Shown here piece after piece: positions 1 through 8,626 of a stretch of 64,000 bases of DNA; position 1 is the stretch's first letter; every line of letters begins with the position of its first letter. Origin of the DNA: Nitrospirillum sp034427435 (GTDB lineage Bacteria > Pseudomonadota > Alphaproteobacteria > Azospirillales > Azospirillaceae); NCBI RefSeq assembly GCF_034427435.1, contig NZ_JAXQNP010000002.1, forward strand, positions 1,116,001-1,180,000. Reading direction: 5' to 3'. The position numbers and the translations under genes were made by a program. The notes under the pieces were generated by a model. It did no database searches. It was not told where the DNA came from and saw only the letters and a program-made list of their open reading frames with translations.

Positions 1-131
1 CGGCCGTCGCCAAGGTCCGCGCCCGCCTCAAGAACCCGCCCTACAGCGTTGAGGACTATCTGGCCACCTTGACCCGCCAAGGGCTGGTGGCGACCGCCGG
101 TGAACTGCGGCAGTACGCCGCCTTGCTGTAG
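1..131 (+). CDS. C-terminal end of a PIN-like domain protein (partial)
   Basis: Only the last 42 codons are present; the reading frame begins at base 3 and stops with TAG at 129-131. The visible peptide contains NPPYSVEDYLATLTRQGL near its end. This resembles the C-terminus of a family of alphaproteobacterial PIN-domain (putative ribonuclease) proteins, where an NPPYS...YL..L.RQGL tail follows the last acidic residues of the fold. No catalytic Asp is inside the window, so the assignment rests on tail similarity from memory. A hairpin at 195-225 follows and could end its transcript. Confidence 0.45.
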   Translation, partial: AVAKVRARLKNPPYSVEDYLATLTRQGLVATAGELRQYAALL

Positions 132-194
132 AGACACTTCCGTTGGCGGAAGTATGTCCGTCGAGCGGTCTGGAAGTCGGGGCTTGAAAGCGTG

Positions 195-225
195 AAAGCC
201 CGGCTGGACGGACCAACCGGGCTTT
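195..225. terminator. Bidirectional hairpin between PIN-like gene and tRNA-Ala
   Basis: AAAGCCCGG at 195-203 pairs perfectly with CCGGGCTTT at 217-225. In the minus direction it lies just past the 3' end of the tRNA-Ala gene and ends in a short T run; it can also serve the plus-strand gene ending at 131. Confidence 0.7.
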
Positions 226-231
226 CGGATT

Positions 232-307
<76 letters not shown>

Positions 308-369
308 GAACCTTTTAAGTCGGTCCCGCCATCTGGGCTCCCCTGGGGGAGGGCGGCGGTGAGGCGGGG

Positions 370-398
370 AATATGCGCAGATGCGGGGCGGAGATCAA
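370..398 (-). promoter_or_regulatory. Sigma-70-type promoter of tRNA-Ala copy 1
   Basis: On the minus strand TTGATC (393-398) and CATATT (370-375) are separated by exactly 17 bases, about 60 bases ahead of the mature tRNA. The same boxes and spacing recur before the second tRNA-Ala at 699-727, which supports the call. Confidence 0.6.
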
Positions 399-530
399 GC
401 GTTCAATTTCGCCCGCGACCCTGGCATGTCTTTCAATCATGTGACAGCCCCGCGCGCGCCGGTGTCGGGGAAAAACCACGGCTTCGCAAGAAAAACGTCC
501 GCTGCGGCCAATCGATAGCGCAGGAAAAAC

Positions 531-562
531 AAAAGGCCGGCTGAGTCGTCAGCCGGCCTTTT
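531..562. terminator. Strong bidirectional terminator after tRNA-Ala copy 2
   Basis: AAAAGGCCGGCTGA (531-544) pairs with TCAGCCGGCCTTTT (549-562) around a four-base loop. In the minus direction the stem ends in a T run directly after the tRNA gene at 569-644. Confidence 0.85.
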
Positions 563-568
563 GAATTT

Positions 569-644
<76 letters not shown>

Positions 645-698
645 AAACCATTTTTACCTCGTACCGCGCCGCCTGGGGGCTGGCGTGGTGTGGGCGGG

Positions 699-727
699 AA
701 TATGCTCAGATGCGTCGGCCGGATCAA
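699..727 (-). promoter_or_regulatory. Sigma-70-type promoter of tRNA-Ala copy 2
   Basis: On the minus strand TTGATC (722-727), a 17-base spacer and CATATT (699-704). Spacer and flanks resemble the promoter of copy 1, including CGCATCTG before the -10 box. Confidence 0.6.
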
Positions 728-791
728 GGGAAAAATTCGGGAATTCGAACTTTTTTTGCTGCGCGGCCAACGCCCTGATTTTCCTGGGAAT

Positions 792-1196
792 TTAGCGGTC
801 CTCGTCGCCACCTTCGACGTCGACCACCTCACCCACGTCATCCTCGTCGCCCAGTTCCTCGGCGTCCTCCAGCAGGACATCCTCGTCATCGTCGCCGGGG
901 ACATCGTCGGCGACCTCGGCCTCTTCCAGGTCATCGACCTCCAGATCGACCTCGGCCTCCTCCAAGACCTCTTCCTTCTCCTCGTCCTCGACCTCGACGC
1001 CGGTGTCCTCGTCATCCAGGACGGGCTTCTTGGTGTCGTCGGCCAGGATCGGGCGCGCCCGGCGGGACTTCAGCAGCGCCTCCGGATCGAACACGGTCGA
1101 GCACGAGGGGCAGGTCGGCGGGTTCTTCCGCATGTCGTAATAGCGGGTGCCGCAGTTCGGGCAGATCCGCTTCGTGCCCCATTCCGGTTTCGCCAC
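792..1196 (-). CDS. FYDLN-acid domain protein (TIGR02300-like)
   Basis: A 134-residue protein starting at a GTG with GGAGG eight bases upstream. The N-terminus AKPEWGTKRICPNCG contains a rubredoxin-like zinc knuckle, CPNCG ... CPSC, with RYYDMRKNPP between, matching the FYDLN-acid family found almost only in Alphaproteobacteria. From about residue 55 the protein is extremely acidic: nearly every second residue is Asp or Glu to the end. The family has no established biochemical function; a small Zn-ribbon plus a disordered acidic tail suggests binding to a basic partner or nucleic-acid machinery (inference). It is transcribed away from the aroA-like gene. Confidence 0.85.
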   Translation of the reverse strand: MAKPEWGTKRICPNCGTRYYDMRKNPPTCPSCSTVFDPEALLKSRRARPILADDTKKPVLDDEDTGVEVEDEEKEEVLEEAEVDLEVDDLEEAEVADDVPGDDDEDVLLEDAEELGDEDDVGEVVDVEGGDEDR

Positions 1197-1463
1197 GGCA
1201 ATCCTCCATGAAAACACGCGTGGCGACGGCCCGGGCCGGCCATGTCCACGCCTCATATAAAAAGGTACAGGAGCGGGCGTTTGCCATGAAGCCCGGCCCC
1301 TGTCAAACGTGAATCCGCGCAGGCACCTCCAAGGGGGCGCTTTCGCCGTCTGCGATGGCGCGCCCGGCCCCGCCGGTGGCCTCTGGCGCCTTGCGCCGCC
1401 GCCGGGGCGGGGCCATCCTCGGGGCGTACCGTCCTTCCCGCCCAGGGACTCCATCCCCCCTCA

Positions 1464-2815
1464 ATGTCTGCCCCCATGTCGGTTCCCATGTCTGCCTCCC
1501 CGTCCGCCGCCTCCTCCACCTGGATATCCGCCCCGGTCGCCTCGCTGAACGGGGCGGCGGCGGTGCCGGGCGATACCGCCGTGGCGGTGCGGGCCCTGGT
1601 CCTGGCCGCCCTCACCGTGGGGGAAAGCCGGGTGGACGGCGCGCCCTTGGCCTGTCTGGGGCCGGTGGTCCAGGCGCTGCGCGCCCTGGGCGCGCGCATC
1701 GAGGAGGCGGGCGGGGGCGCCTGGCAGGTGCGCGGCGTGGGCGTGGGCGGTCTGCGTCAGGCGGTGGGCCTGCTGGACCTGGAGGGCGACGGGCTGGCCT
1801 TCGCCCTGTTGTCCGGGGTGCTGGCGACGCAAGCGGGGGAAACCTTCCTCACCACCCGTCATCCTGGCGCGGCAGCTTTTCTGAAAGCGACGCTGTCGCC
1901 GTTGGCCCGCATGGGGGCGGCGTTCACCCCCGCCGGCGACGGTCTGGGCGGAGTGCACCCGCCGCTGCTGGTGCGGGGCGCGGCCCGCGCGGTGCCGGTG
2001 GATCACAGGCCGCTGGCCCCCGTGGCCTGCGACGCGAAGTCCGCCCTGCTGCTGGCGGCCCTCAACGTTGCCGGCCGCACCACGGTGGTGGAAGAGACGC
2101 CCACCGCCGATCATACCGAACGCCTGCTGCGCCAGTTCGGCGCCGCCCTCGTCACCCGGCGCCAGCCGGATGGCGCCTGGGCCGTCAGTGTGGATGGCCA
2201 GCGGGAGTTGCGACCGACCGTGGTGGCCGTGCCGGGGGACCCGGCCCTGGCCGCTGCGGCCTTGGTCGCGGCGATGCTGCGGCCGGGATCTAATATCACC
2301 CTCACGGGCGTGGGCGTCGGGGGGCATCGCGGCGCCTTATTCCCCGTGTTGCGGGCGATGGGGGGAACCTGACGGTGCGTCCCATCGCCGGCGTCGGGGA
2401 GGGGGAGCCCATGGCCGACCTGCGGCTGATCGCCGGGCCGATGCCTGGCGGTGAGGTCGCGGCCGGCGACCTGACCCAAGGGGAACTGGCGCTGGCGGCG
2501 GTGGCGGCCGCGCGCACCCCGGGAACCACCACGCTGCGCGGCTTGGCGCCCGGGCTGGCCCGGACGGCGACGGCGCTGGTCCCGGTCCTGGCCGCCTGTG
2601 GTGTTTCCGCGACGGCGGGTGCCGACGTCCTGGCCGTTACGGCGGATGGTCGGCCGCCCGCTGGCGGGGCGACCGTGACCGTGGGTGCCGAGATGGCGCC
2701 CGCCTTCCTGGCCCTGGGGACCGCCGCGGCCCGCCCCATCGCCGTGCGCACGGACCTTGGCCCGAATGCCGCCCGCCTGTTGAACGCGCTGGGCGCCGCC
2801 GTCACGCCAGGGTGA
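1464..2815 (+). pseudogene. Degenerate aroA-like gene (EPSP synthase fold), frameshifted
   Basis: Two consecutive frames (1464-2372 and about 2366-2815) together give a roughly 450-residue EPSP-synthase-like protein. This is the usual AroA length, in the usual place before cmk-rpsA. Fold-level stretches survive (KSALLLAALNV, DHTERLL, VPGDPA...LVAAML, NITLTGVGV). The active site is largely gone. The PGSKS...NRA motif has become PGDTAVAVRA without its Lys. The SGT...R loop is GDGLAFA, the DEYP region is TQGELA, the ELR-KESDR region has no acidic/basic residues, and DHR-AM is GAEMAP. The frames are offset by one base missing from the G run at 2360-2365; adding one G would read AMGGNLTVRP. It is therefore either a pseudogene or a non-catalytic relative read through by slippage or a sequencing error. 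A working aroA must be elsewhere. Confidence 0.8.
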
Positions 2816-2929
2816 CGGCGGCGGCTGGATGTGGCCGCTTGCCAGGGTGGGCGGGCGGTGTTAGCCACGCGCCATGCCCCGGTGCCCATGCCAGGCCTCC
2901 GCCCCCTCACCACGCTGATGACCCCGCTG

Positions 2930-3610
2930 ATGATCCCATCCCCGTCCTTCATCGTCGCCATCGATGGCCCAGCCGCCAGCGGCAAGGGCACCCTGGCCCG
3001 CCGCCTCGCCGGCACCCTCGGTTTCGCCCATCTCGACACGGGCGCGCTCTATCGCGCGGTGGGGTTGTCGCTGCTGCGGGCCGGCCATGCGCCAGATGAC
3101 GGGGCGGCCGCCATCGCCGCCGCCCGCGGGCTGGACGCCGCCACCGTCCTGCCCCTGATGAACGATCCGGCGCTGCGCCAGGACGCGGTGGCGGTTGCCG
3201 CCTCCAAGGTCTCGGTGGTGCCCGAGGTGCGGGCCGCCCTGTTGGATTTCCAGCGGGATTTCGCCAACCACCCGCCGGGCGGCGCCAAGGGCGCGGTGCT
3301 GGACGGCCGCGACGTGGGCACGGTGGTCTGCCCCCAGGCGCCGGCCAAGCTGTTCGTGACCGCCGACGTTGAGGTGCGCGCCCGTCGCCGTTTGTCGGAG
3401 TTGCGCAATACTGGCGCTGAGGCTATATACGATGCCGTCCTGGAGGACATGAAAGTCCGTGATGCGCGTGACAGTCAACGGGCGGTGGCACCGCTGAAGC
3501 CCGCTGTCGACGCGTTTTTGCTTGATACGTCCATGATGGATGCCGACCAGGCGTTCATCGCCGCCATGGACTTCATCCGCTCCAGACCCGCGTTTCCCGA
3601 CTTCCTTTAA
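2930..3610 (+). CDS. cmk: Cytidylate kinase
   Basis: Phosphorylates CMP and dCMP with ATP in the cytoplasm. The P-loop IDGPAASGKGT is close to the N-terminus, followed by HLDTGALYRA (substrate site), DGRDVGTVV and the RARDSQRAVAPL lid/CMP-binding segment. From the ATG at 2930 the product is 226 residues, the normal size. An in-frame ATG at 2918 and a GTG at 2831 are also open, and no start has a clear ribosome binding site, so the exact start is uncertain. The order aroA-like, cmk, rpsA matches the conserved proteobacterial cluster. Confidence 0.92.
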   Translation: MIPSPSFIVAIDGPAASGKGTLARRLAGTLGFAHLDTGALYRAVGLSLLRAGHAPDDGAAAIAAARGLDAATVLPLMNDPALRQDAVAVAASKVSVVPEVRAALLDFQRDFANHPPGGAKGAVLDGRDVGTVVCPQAPAKLFVTADVEVRARRRLSELRNTGAEAIYDAVLEDMKVRDARDSQRAVAPLKPAVDAFLLDTSMMDADQAFIAAMDFIRSRPAFPDFL

Positions 3611-3757
3611 AACGGACGGTTTGGCCGCGCGGCCCCCAACTCAACCCAAGTCGCCGGGCATGGTGTCCGACGCCATGGGCCAAGTTAACCTCCTGTCGGC
3701 CGGGCGTCTGCCGGGGGGTTGGAACGGGCCTGTGCTGGATCCACTCAAGGAGTTTAA

Positions 3758-5482
3758 ATGGCCCAGGTTTCCGCCGCCAAGTCCCAAGACCGTGGGATGA
3801 AGGAAAGTTTCGCCGCCCTTCTGGAAGAGTCGCTCGGCACGAGCGAGAGCCTCGAAGGCACGGTGGTTAAGGGCACCGTTCTCAGCATCGAGAACGACAT
3901 GGTGCTCATCGACGTTGGCCTGAAGTCCGAAGGCCGGGTCGCGCTGAAGGAATTCGCCGTCCCCGGTCAGCCGGTTGAGCTGAAGGTTGGCGACACGGTC
4001 GAGGTTTACCTCGAGCGCATGGAAGACAAGCACGGCGAAGCCATGCTGTCGCGCGAGAAGGCCAAGCGCGAAGAGGCCTGGACCCAGCTGGAGCGCGCGT
4101 TCACCGAACAGCAGCGCGTCACCGGCATCATCTTCGGCCGCGTCAAGGGCGGTTTCACGGTCGACCTGTCGGGCGCCGTGGCCTTCCTGCCGGGCAGCCA
4201 GGTGGACATCCGCCCGGTGCGCGACATCTCCCCGCTGATGGGCACCCCGCAGCCCTTCCAGATCCTGAAGATGGACCGCTCGCGCGGCAACATCGTCGTG
4301 TCGCGTCGCGCCGTTCTGGAAGAGAGCCGCGCCGAGGCCCGTTCGGAGCTGGTGGCCAACCTGAAGGAAGGCCAGGTTCTGCAGGGCGTGGTCAAGAACA
4401 TCACCGACTACGGCGCGTTCGTGGATCTGGGTGGCGTCGACGGCCTGCTGCATGTCACCGACATCGCTTGGCGCCGCATCAACCACCCGTCGGAAGCCCT
4501 GCAGATCGGCCAGACCGTCACGGTCCAGGTCGTCCGCTTCAACTCCGAAACCCAGCGCATCAGCCTGGGCATGAAGCAGCTTGAGGCTGATCCGTGGGAA
4601 GGCGTGGAAGCCAAGTATCCGGTCGGCGCCAAGTTCAAGGGTCGCGTCACCAACATCACCGACTACGGCGCCTTCGTGGAGCTGGAGCCCGGCATCGAGG
4701 GTCTGGTGCACGTCTCCGAGATGTCCTGGACCAAGAAGAACGTCCACCCCGGCAAGATCGTCTCCACCTCTCAGGAGGTCGAGGTCATGGTGCTGGACGT
4801 GGATCCGCAGAAGCGCCGCATCTCCCTGGGCCTCAAGCAGTGCCTGGACAACCCGTGGGAGACGTTCGTCGACAAGTTCCCGGCCGGCACCGAGCTGGAA
4901 GGCGAGGTCAAGAACATCACCGAGTTCGGTCTGTTCGTTGGTCTGCCGGGCGACATCGACGGCATGGTCCACATGTCCGACCTCGACTGGAACAAGTCGG
5001 GTGAAGAGGCCATCCAGGACTACAAGAAGGGCGATCACGTCCGCGTGAAGGTCCTGGACGTCGACGTGGAAAAGGAACGCATCAGCCTGGGCATCAAGCA
5101 GCTGGCCAGCGATCCGTTCGAAGCCACCGTCGCCGGCGTCAAGAAGAACGACGTCGTCACCTGCACCGTCACCGCCATCACCGAGGGCGGCATCGAGGTG
5201 TCGGTCGTCGACGGCTTCACCGGCTTCATCCGCAAGTCCGACCTGTCGCGTGAGCGTTCCGAGCAGCGCCCGGACCGTTTCGCCGTCGGCGAGAAGGTCG
5301 ACGCCAAGGTCACGCAGATCGATCGCGCCAGCCGCAAGATCGGCCTGTCGATCAAGGCGAAGGAAGTCGAGGAAGAGAAGCAGGCGATGGCCGAGTTCGG
5401 TTCGTCCGACTCGGGCGCCTCGCTGGGCGACATCCTGGGCGCCGCGCTGAAGCGCGCCCAGAAGGACAAGGACGAGGTCTGA
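3758..5482 (+). CDS. rpsA: 30S ribosomal protein S1
   Basis: A 574-residue S1 protein, which binds mRNA on the 30S subunit and helps initiation. AAGGAG lies seven bases before the ATG. Six S1 (OB-fold) repeats run along the chain. They are visible as the recurring NITDYGAFV/NITEFGLFV, LLHVTDIAW / LVHVSEMSW / MVHMSDLDW and RISLG-KQ blocks at about residues 30-100, 115-180, 200-270, 285-355, 370-440 and 460-525. The C-terminal tail is short and charged. It follows cmk by about 150 bases and ends before a strong terminator at 5535-5570. Codon use is highly biased to C/G-ending codons, as expected of an abundant protein. Confidence 0.97.
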   Translation: MAQVSAAKSQDRGMKESFAALLEESLGTSESLEGTVVKGTVLSIENDMVLIDVGLKSEGRVALKEFAVPGQPVELKVGDTVEVYLERMEDKHGEAMLSREKAKREEAWTQLERAFTEQQRVTGIIFGRVKGGFTVDLSGAVAFLPGSQVDIRPVRDISPLMGTPQPFQILKMDRSRGNIVVSRRAVLEESRAEARSELVANLKEGQVLQGVVKNITDYGAFVDLGGVDGLLHVTDIAWRRINHPSEALQIGQTVTVQVVRFNSETQRISLGMKQLEADPWEGVEAKYPVGAKFKGRVTNITDYGAFVELEPGIEGLVHVSEMSWTKKNVHPGKIVSTSQEVEVMVLDVDPQKRRISLGLKQCLDNPWETFVDKFPAGTELEGEVKNITEFGLFVGLPGDIDGMVHMSDLDWNKSGEEAIQDYKKGDHVRVKVLDVDVEKERISLGIKQLASDPFEATVAGVKKNDVVTCTVTAITEGGIEVSVVDGFTGFIRKSDLSRERSEQRPDRFAVGEKVDAKVTQIDRASRKIGLSIKAKEVEEEKQAMAEFGSSDSGASLGDILGAALKRAQKDKDEV

Positions 5483-5873
5483 GATTTGGTCCGTCAGGAC
5501 TGAGTTTCAGGACCCAGCCGGGTCTTGAGTGAGAAAGGGCCGTCCCCGGGCAACCGGGGGCGGCCTTTTTCTTTGCCTGGCCTTTTTCTTTGCCGGGATG
5601 CCGCGTCCCCCTCCCACCGTCCCAAAAGGCCGACGCCCGCTACATCGGGCGCCAGAGGCGACTGAGCAGCGATAATGCAAGAGTATGAAGACCTTACCCT
5701 TGCCAGGACCGGTCCGCTCCGGCACAGTTGGGGTAGGATGGGCGGTGATGAAAACCGTGACCGCCAGGCCAGGGTGGATGTACGTCCCGGCCGTCATCCT
5801 GCCGGGAGGCACCAACGACGATAAAGATAGCGGCGCCCGGGAACCGGGGCCGATTGCCCAAGGGGAATTGCCG
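5483..5873 (+). other. Intergenic region rpsA-ihfB
   Basis: It holds the rpsA terminator (5535-5570), a direct repeat of CCTTTTTCTTTGCC just after it, and the leader of ihfB. A frame continuous with ihfB is open from 5685 but shows no family similarity. I see no other gene here. Confidence 0.5.
5535..5570 (+). terminator. rpsA terminator
   Basis: GGCCGTCCCCGG pairs with CCGGGGGCGGCC around GCAA and is followed by TTTTTC. It lies about 50 bases past the rpsA stop codon. Confidence 0.9.
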
Positions 5874-6155
5874 ATGACCAAGTCGGAACTCATCATGCGG
5901 CTGGCGGAACTCCATCCGCACCTCTACCAGCGCGATGTGGAAAAGATCGTCACCACCATTTTCGACGAGATCACCGAGGCCCTCGCCCGGGGCGACCGGG
6001 TGGAACTGCGCGGCTTCGGCGCCTTTTCCGTGAAGCGGCGCGACGCCCGCACCGGCCGCAACCCGCGGACCGGCCAGGCGGTGGACGTGGAGGAGAAGTT
6101 CATTCCCTTCTTCAAGACGGGCAAGCAACTGCGGGAGCAGTTGAACACGGACTGA
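5874..6155 (+). CDS. ihfB: Integration host factor subunit beta
   Basis: A 93-residue DNA-bending protein of the HU/IHF family that pairs with IhfA. The N-terminal MTKSELIMRLAE helix and the beta-arm segment GRNPRTGQAVDV are diagnostic; the arm Pro that intercalates into DNA is in RNPRTG. The GDRVELRGFGAFSV strand precedes the arm. The start at 5874 is chosen because IhfB proteins begin MTKSEL and AGGGGA lies about ten bases upstream. The position between rpsA and lapA matches E. coli and many other proteobacteria. Confidence 0.95.
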   Translation: MTKSELIMRLAELHPHLYQRDVEKIVTTIFDEITEALARGDRVELRGFGAFSVKRRDARTGRNPRTGQAVDVEEKFIPFFKTGKQLREQLNTD

Positions 6156-6176
6156 TCGGCCCCATTTGTGGTGCCC

Positions 6177-6198
6177 GGCCCCGGCATTCGCCGGGGCC
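6177..6198 (+). terminator. Hairpin after ihfB
   Basis: GGCCCCGGC and GCCGGGGCC form a perfect nine-pair stem with loop ATTC. The following CTTGT is T-poor, so termination may be partial and lapA could be read through. Confidence 0.6.
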
Positions 6199-6272
6199 CT
6201 TGTACGCCGCCACCGGGCGGCCGTCTTGATTCCGGGACGGCCCCAGGGCGGCCTTAGTCAGCGGAGCGGCAG

Positions 6273-6647
6273 GTGTTGCGCTACCTTTCCTGGATCGTGT
6301 CCATCCCCCTGGCCCTGGTCGCCATTGATTTCGCCATCGTGAATGAAGAGGTGGTGAGGCTGGCGCTGTGGCCGCTGGACGGGGCCGTCGTGGCGCCCTC
6401 TTTCGCCGTGGTGTTCGTGTCCCTGCTGGCGGGCTTCCTGGCCGGTGGCCTGGTGTCCTGGCTGTCGGCGGGCAAGCACCGCCGCGCCCTGCGCAAGGAG
6501 CGGGCGCGGGGCGACCAACTGCAGCGCGACCTGGACGCCGCCCGCCTGCACGCCGCCGACCTGGAAAAGCGCATCGCCGCCGCCGACCGCGCCGCGGGAG
6601 CGGCGGCGGCCCCGTCGTCCGACGTGCGGGTGATGTCGCTGCGTTGA
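6273..6647 (+). CDS. lapA: LapA-domain (DUF1049) inner-membrane protein
   Basis: A 124-residue protein with a GTG start. Two membrane helices are visible at about residues 4-22 and 42-66 (SFAVVFVSLLAGFLAGGLVSWL), followed by a basic, charged coiled-coil tail from about residue 70 rich in Arg, Ala and Glu. This is the LapA/YciS layout; in E. coli LapA works with LapB in controlling lipopolysaccharide assembly. The rpsA-ihfB-lapA order supports the call, but no lapB-like gene follows here. A structured repeat and a convergent beta-lactamase gene come next. Confidence 0.75.
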   Translation: MLRYLSWIVSIPLALVAIDFAIVNEEVVRLALWPLDGAVVAPSFAVVFVSLLAGFLAGGLVSWLSAGKHRRALRKERARGDQLQRDLDAARLHAADLEKRIAAADRAAGAAAAPSSDVRVMSLR

Positions 6648-6653
6648 GTTTGC

Positions 6654-6771
6654 CCTCAAATGCCGGGCGGCCACATCCGTGGCCTTGGCTTCCTCGATTT
6701 CCAGTCCGCCTTTGGCTCCCCGGAAAACTGCGGCGGATGCGGTCGCATCCTACAGCGGCATGTCATGCCGC
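6654..6771 (-). repeat. 3'-end structured repeat, copy 1
   Basis: Read on the minus strand it starts with the hairpin GCGGCATG/CATGCCGC. GGATGCGACCGCATCC follows, then a GTTTTCC...CTGGAAA stem, the conserved linker CGAGGAAGCCAA, and CCACGGATGTGG with a GCCCGGCATTTGAGG end. It begins 22 bases past the stop codon of the beta-lactamase gene, on that gene's sense strand. The same architecture occurs at 21792, 41092, 42453 and 45954. Confidence 0.85.
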
Positions 6772-6792
6772 CAGTTCCAGGCATGGCGGTCC

Positions 6793-7725
6793 TCAGCGGG
6801 CCGCCTTTTCCTTTTCAGGCATGGCCTTCTCATCCGCCAGCCGCTTGTCCAGGCGGGCGGTCACCGCTTCGCCGTAGCGATGGCACGCGGTTTCATCCAC
6901 CAGGGGCAGGGTGGCGTCGGGGCCCAGGCGCTTCCACATCCGCGAGGCGTCGGGGTGGGGTGTCAGCAGGATGTCGCAGGGCAGGGCGGCCACGGTGGCG
7001 ATGGCCTGGCGGAAGTGGGCCAGCACGCCAGGGTGGGCCGCCTCGTCCGAATAGCGGTAGACGTCGTCGGTGTAGGCGCTGAGGCTGTCGGCATAAACCA
7101 CATGGTGGCACTGTCCACCCTCGGGGCCATCCTGGCAGCTATCCCAGGTCCAGGTGGTGGCGCCCGGCGTGTGGCCCGGCGTTGCGTGGGCCGTCAGGCG
7201 GATGGGCCCCAGGCTCACCACCTCCCCATCCTTCAGGCGCTTCACCTGCGGGATGGCGGGGAAGCCGCCGATGCTGAGATATTGCGGATCGCCCCGGTCA
7301 CCCTTGCCATGTTCCAGCGCGTCGGCGGCCGCCGACAGCGCCATGACCGTAGCGCCCGAGTCGCGCCGCAACTGATCAATGCCGCCGGCATGGTCCAGAT
7401 GCTCATGGCTGTTCAGGATGATGCGCACATCCTTCATGCGAAAGCCCAGGGCGCGGATGTTGGCCTCGATCAGCGGGGCCGCCTTCTCCGTGGCGCCATC
7501 GATCAGCACATGGCCCTGGGGGGATGTGATGAGGATGGAGGACAGGCCGCAGGTGCCGACATACCAGGTGTCGGCATAGATGCGCAGCGGCGCTGCCGGC
7601 ATGTTCCAGTCCGCCCCCTCCGGGCAGGCCGCGGCCGGTTGCGGAGCCGCCTTCTTGGTCGGCTGGGCGGCGAACGCAGGGGCGGCGCACAGCAGAAGGG
7701 CAGCGACGGCGAGGCGCGGGGTCAT
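6793..7725 (-). CDS. Putative subclass B3 metallo-beta-lactamase
   Basis: A 310-residue secreted MBL-fold protein. Residues 1-20 form a signal peptide (AALLLCAAPAFAA). Zinc ligands typical of subclass B3 are all visible: H107-x-H109-x-D111-H112 in NSHEHLDHAGG, H185 in HATPGHTPGATTW, and H257 in LLTPHPDA; no B1-type Cys ligand is present. YADSLSAYTDD occupies the position of the B3 Ser-containing active-site segment. Such enzymes hydrolyse penicillins, cephalosporins and carbapenems in the periplasm, but activity cannot be judged from sequence and some MBL-fold homologues act on lactones or other substrates. It stands alone, with no regulator or mobile element beside it, which suggests an intrinsic gene. 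Confidence 0.82.
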   Translation of the reverse strand: MTPRLAVAALLLCAAPAFAAQPTKKAAPQPAAACPEGADWNMPAAPLRIYADTWYVGTCGLSSILITSPQGHVLIDGATEKAAPLIEANIRALGFRMKDVRIILNSHEHLDHAGGIDQLRRDSGATVMALSAAADALEHGKGDRGDPQYLSIGGFPAIPQVKRLKDGEVVSLGPIRLTAHATPGHTPGATTWTWDSCQDGPEGGQCHHVVYADSLSAYTDDVYRYSDEAAHPGVLAHFRQAIATVAALPCDILLTPHPDASRMWKRLGPDATLPLVDETACHRYGEAVTARLDKRLADEKAMPEKEKAAR

Positions 7726-7831
7726 TGGGCGGTCCGGAGATCTGGGGAAACTTTCGCGTGTGTGGCCGCCAATTCTGGCTAAAAAAGGGCGACCGGCCCT
7801 CGGGCATGGCGCCGGCCGCCCGTATTGCCCA

Positions 7832-8626
7832 CTACCGGGGCCGGCGCTTGCGACCGCGCCAGTCCGGCTTGCGCGCGCCGTCCGCCGGGGGCCGGTTGGC
7901 GGCCGCCTTGGGCGGGCGGTTGCCGCGCACGGCGCGGTAGCGCTCCACCAGGGCGATGAAGGGGGCCCGCAACCGTTCCACCAGCGTGTCGTCCCCCTCC
8001 AGCTTGGCCAGGGCGAAGGCGCCCGCCTCCAGCGTCGACACGCTTTCGCGCCGGGGTTCGCGCCGCAGGTTGCCGTAGGCGGAGACGAAATCGGGATGGA
8101 CGATCAGGCGGCGCAGCTTCAGCAGCCAGGCGTTGCGCCACCACAGGGCCTTGGCCTGCGACCATGACCCGTCCAGCAGGATGATACCCTCCAGGTCGGC
8201 CAGCGCGGTCGGGTCCTCCACCGTCTGGCCTTTCTTGTCCACCAGCCGCACGGTTCCGGGCGGTGTGGCGGTGGCATCATCGCCGGAGCCCATGTAGAGC
8301 ACGGCCCAGCGGCGCGGGTCGGCCTCCCGTCCGTCTTTTCCCGAACCCAGCGCCTTGGCCAGGTTGGGCCAGGACAGGCCCACCTTCAGCCGCCCACGCG
8401 CCAGGCCCAGGGTCAGTAGGCGGGCGCTGCCCAGCTCCACGTCCTGCTCCTGGGGATGCTGCAGCACCAGCACCTCAAGCCGCGTCTGGATGGGCTCGAT
8501 TCCCTGGCAGACGCAGAGGTCCATCGGCTTGGCGCAGCGCGGGCAAACAGCCACCCCGTCGGCTTGCTCCTGGCTCGGGGCTGGGGGCGCGGATTGTTCC
8601 ACGGGCGGCGGGGTGTCTTCGGTCAT
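7832..8626 (-). CDS. DTW-domain protein, probable tRNA acp3U aminocarboxypropyltransferase
   Basis: A 264-residue protein. A zinc knuckle CPRCAKPMDLCVC is at about residues 28-40, then VLVLQHPQEQDVELGSARLL, and the family signature LLDGSWSQAKAL (the D-x-W motif) near residue 150. The last 30 residues are strongly basic (RKPDWRGRKRRPR), fitting tRNA binding. DTW/TapT-family enzymes transfer an aminocarboxypropyl group from SAM to a tRNA uridine. Start chosen at the ATG of MTEDTPPP; a TTG four codons upstream is also open. Confidence 0.8.
   Translation of the reverse strand: MTEDTPPPVEQSAPPAPSQEQADGVAVCPRCAKPMDLCVCQGIEPIQTRLEVLVLQHPQEQDVELGSARLLTLGLARGRLKVGLSWPNLAKALGSGKDGREADPRRWAVLYMGSGDDATATPPGTVRLVDKKGQTVEDPTALADLEGIILLDGSWSQAKALWWRNAWLLKLRRLIVHPDFVSAYGNLRREPRRESVSTLEAGAFALAKLEGDDTLVERLRAPFIALVERYRAVRGNRPPKAAANRPPADGARKPDWRGRKRRPR

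Noticed and set aside
5685..5873. An N-terminal extension of ihfB by 63 codons
   Set aside because: IhfB family proteins start at MTKSEL and the extension has no family similarity, although the frame is open.
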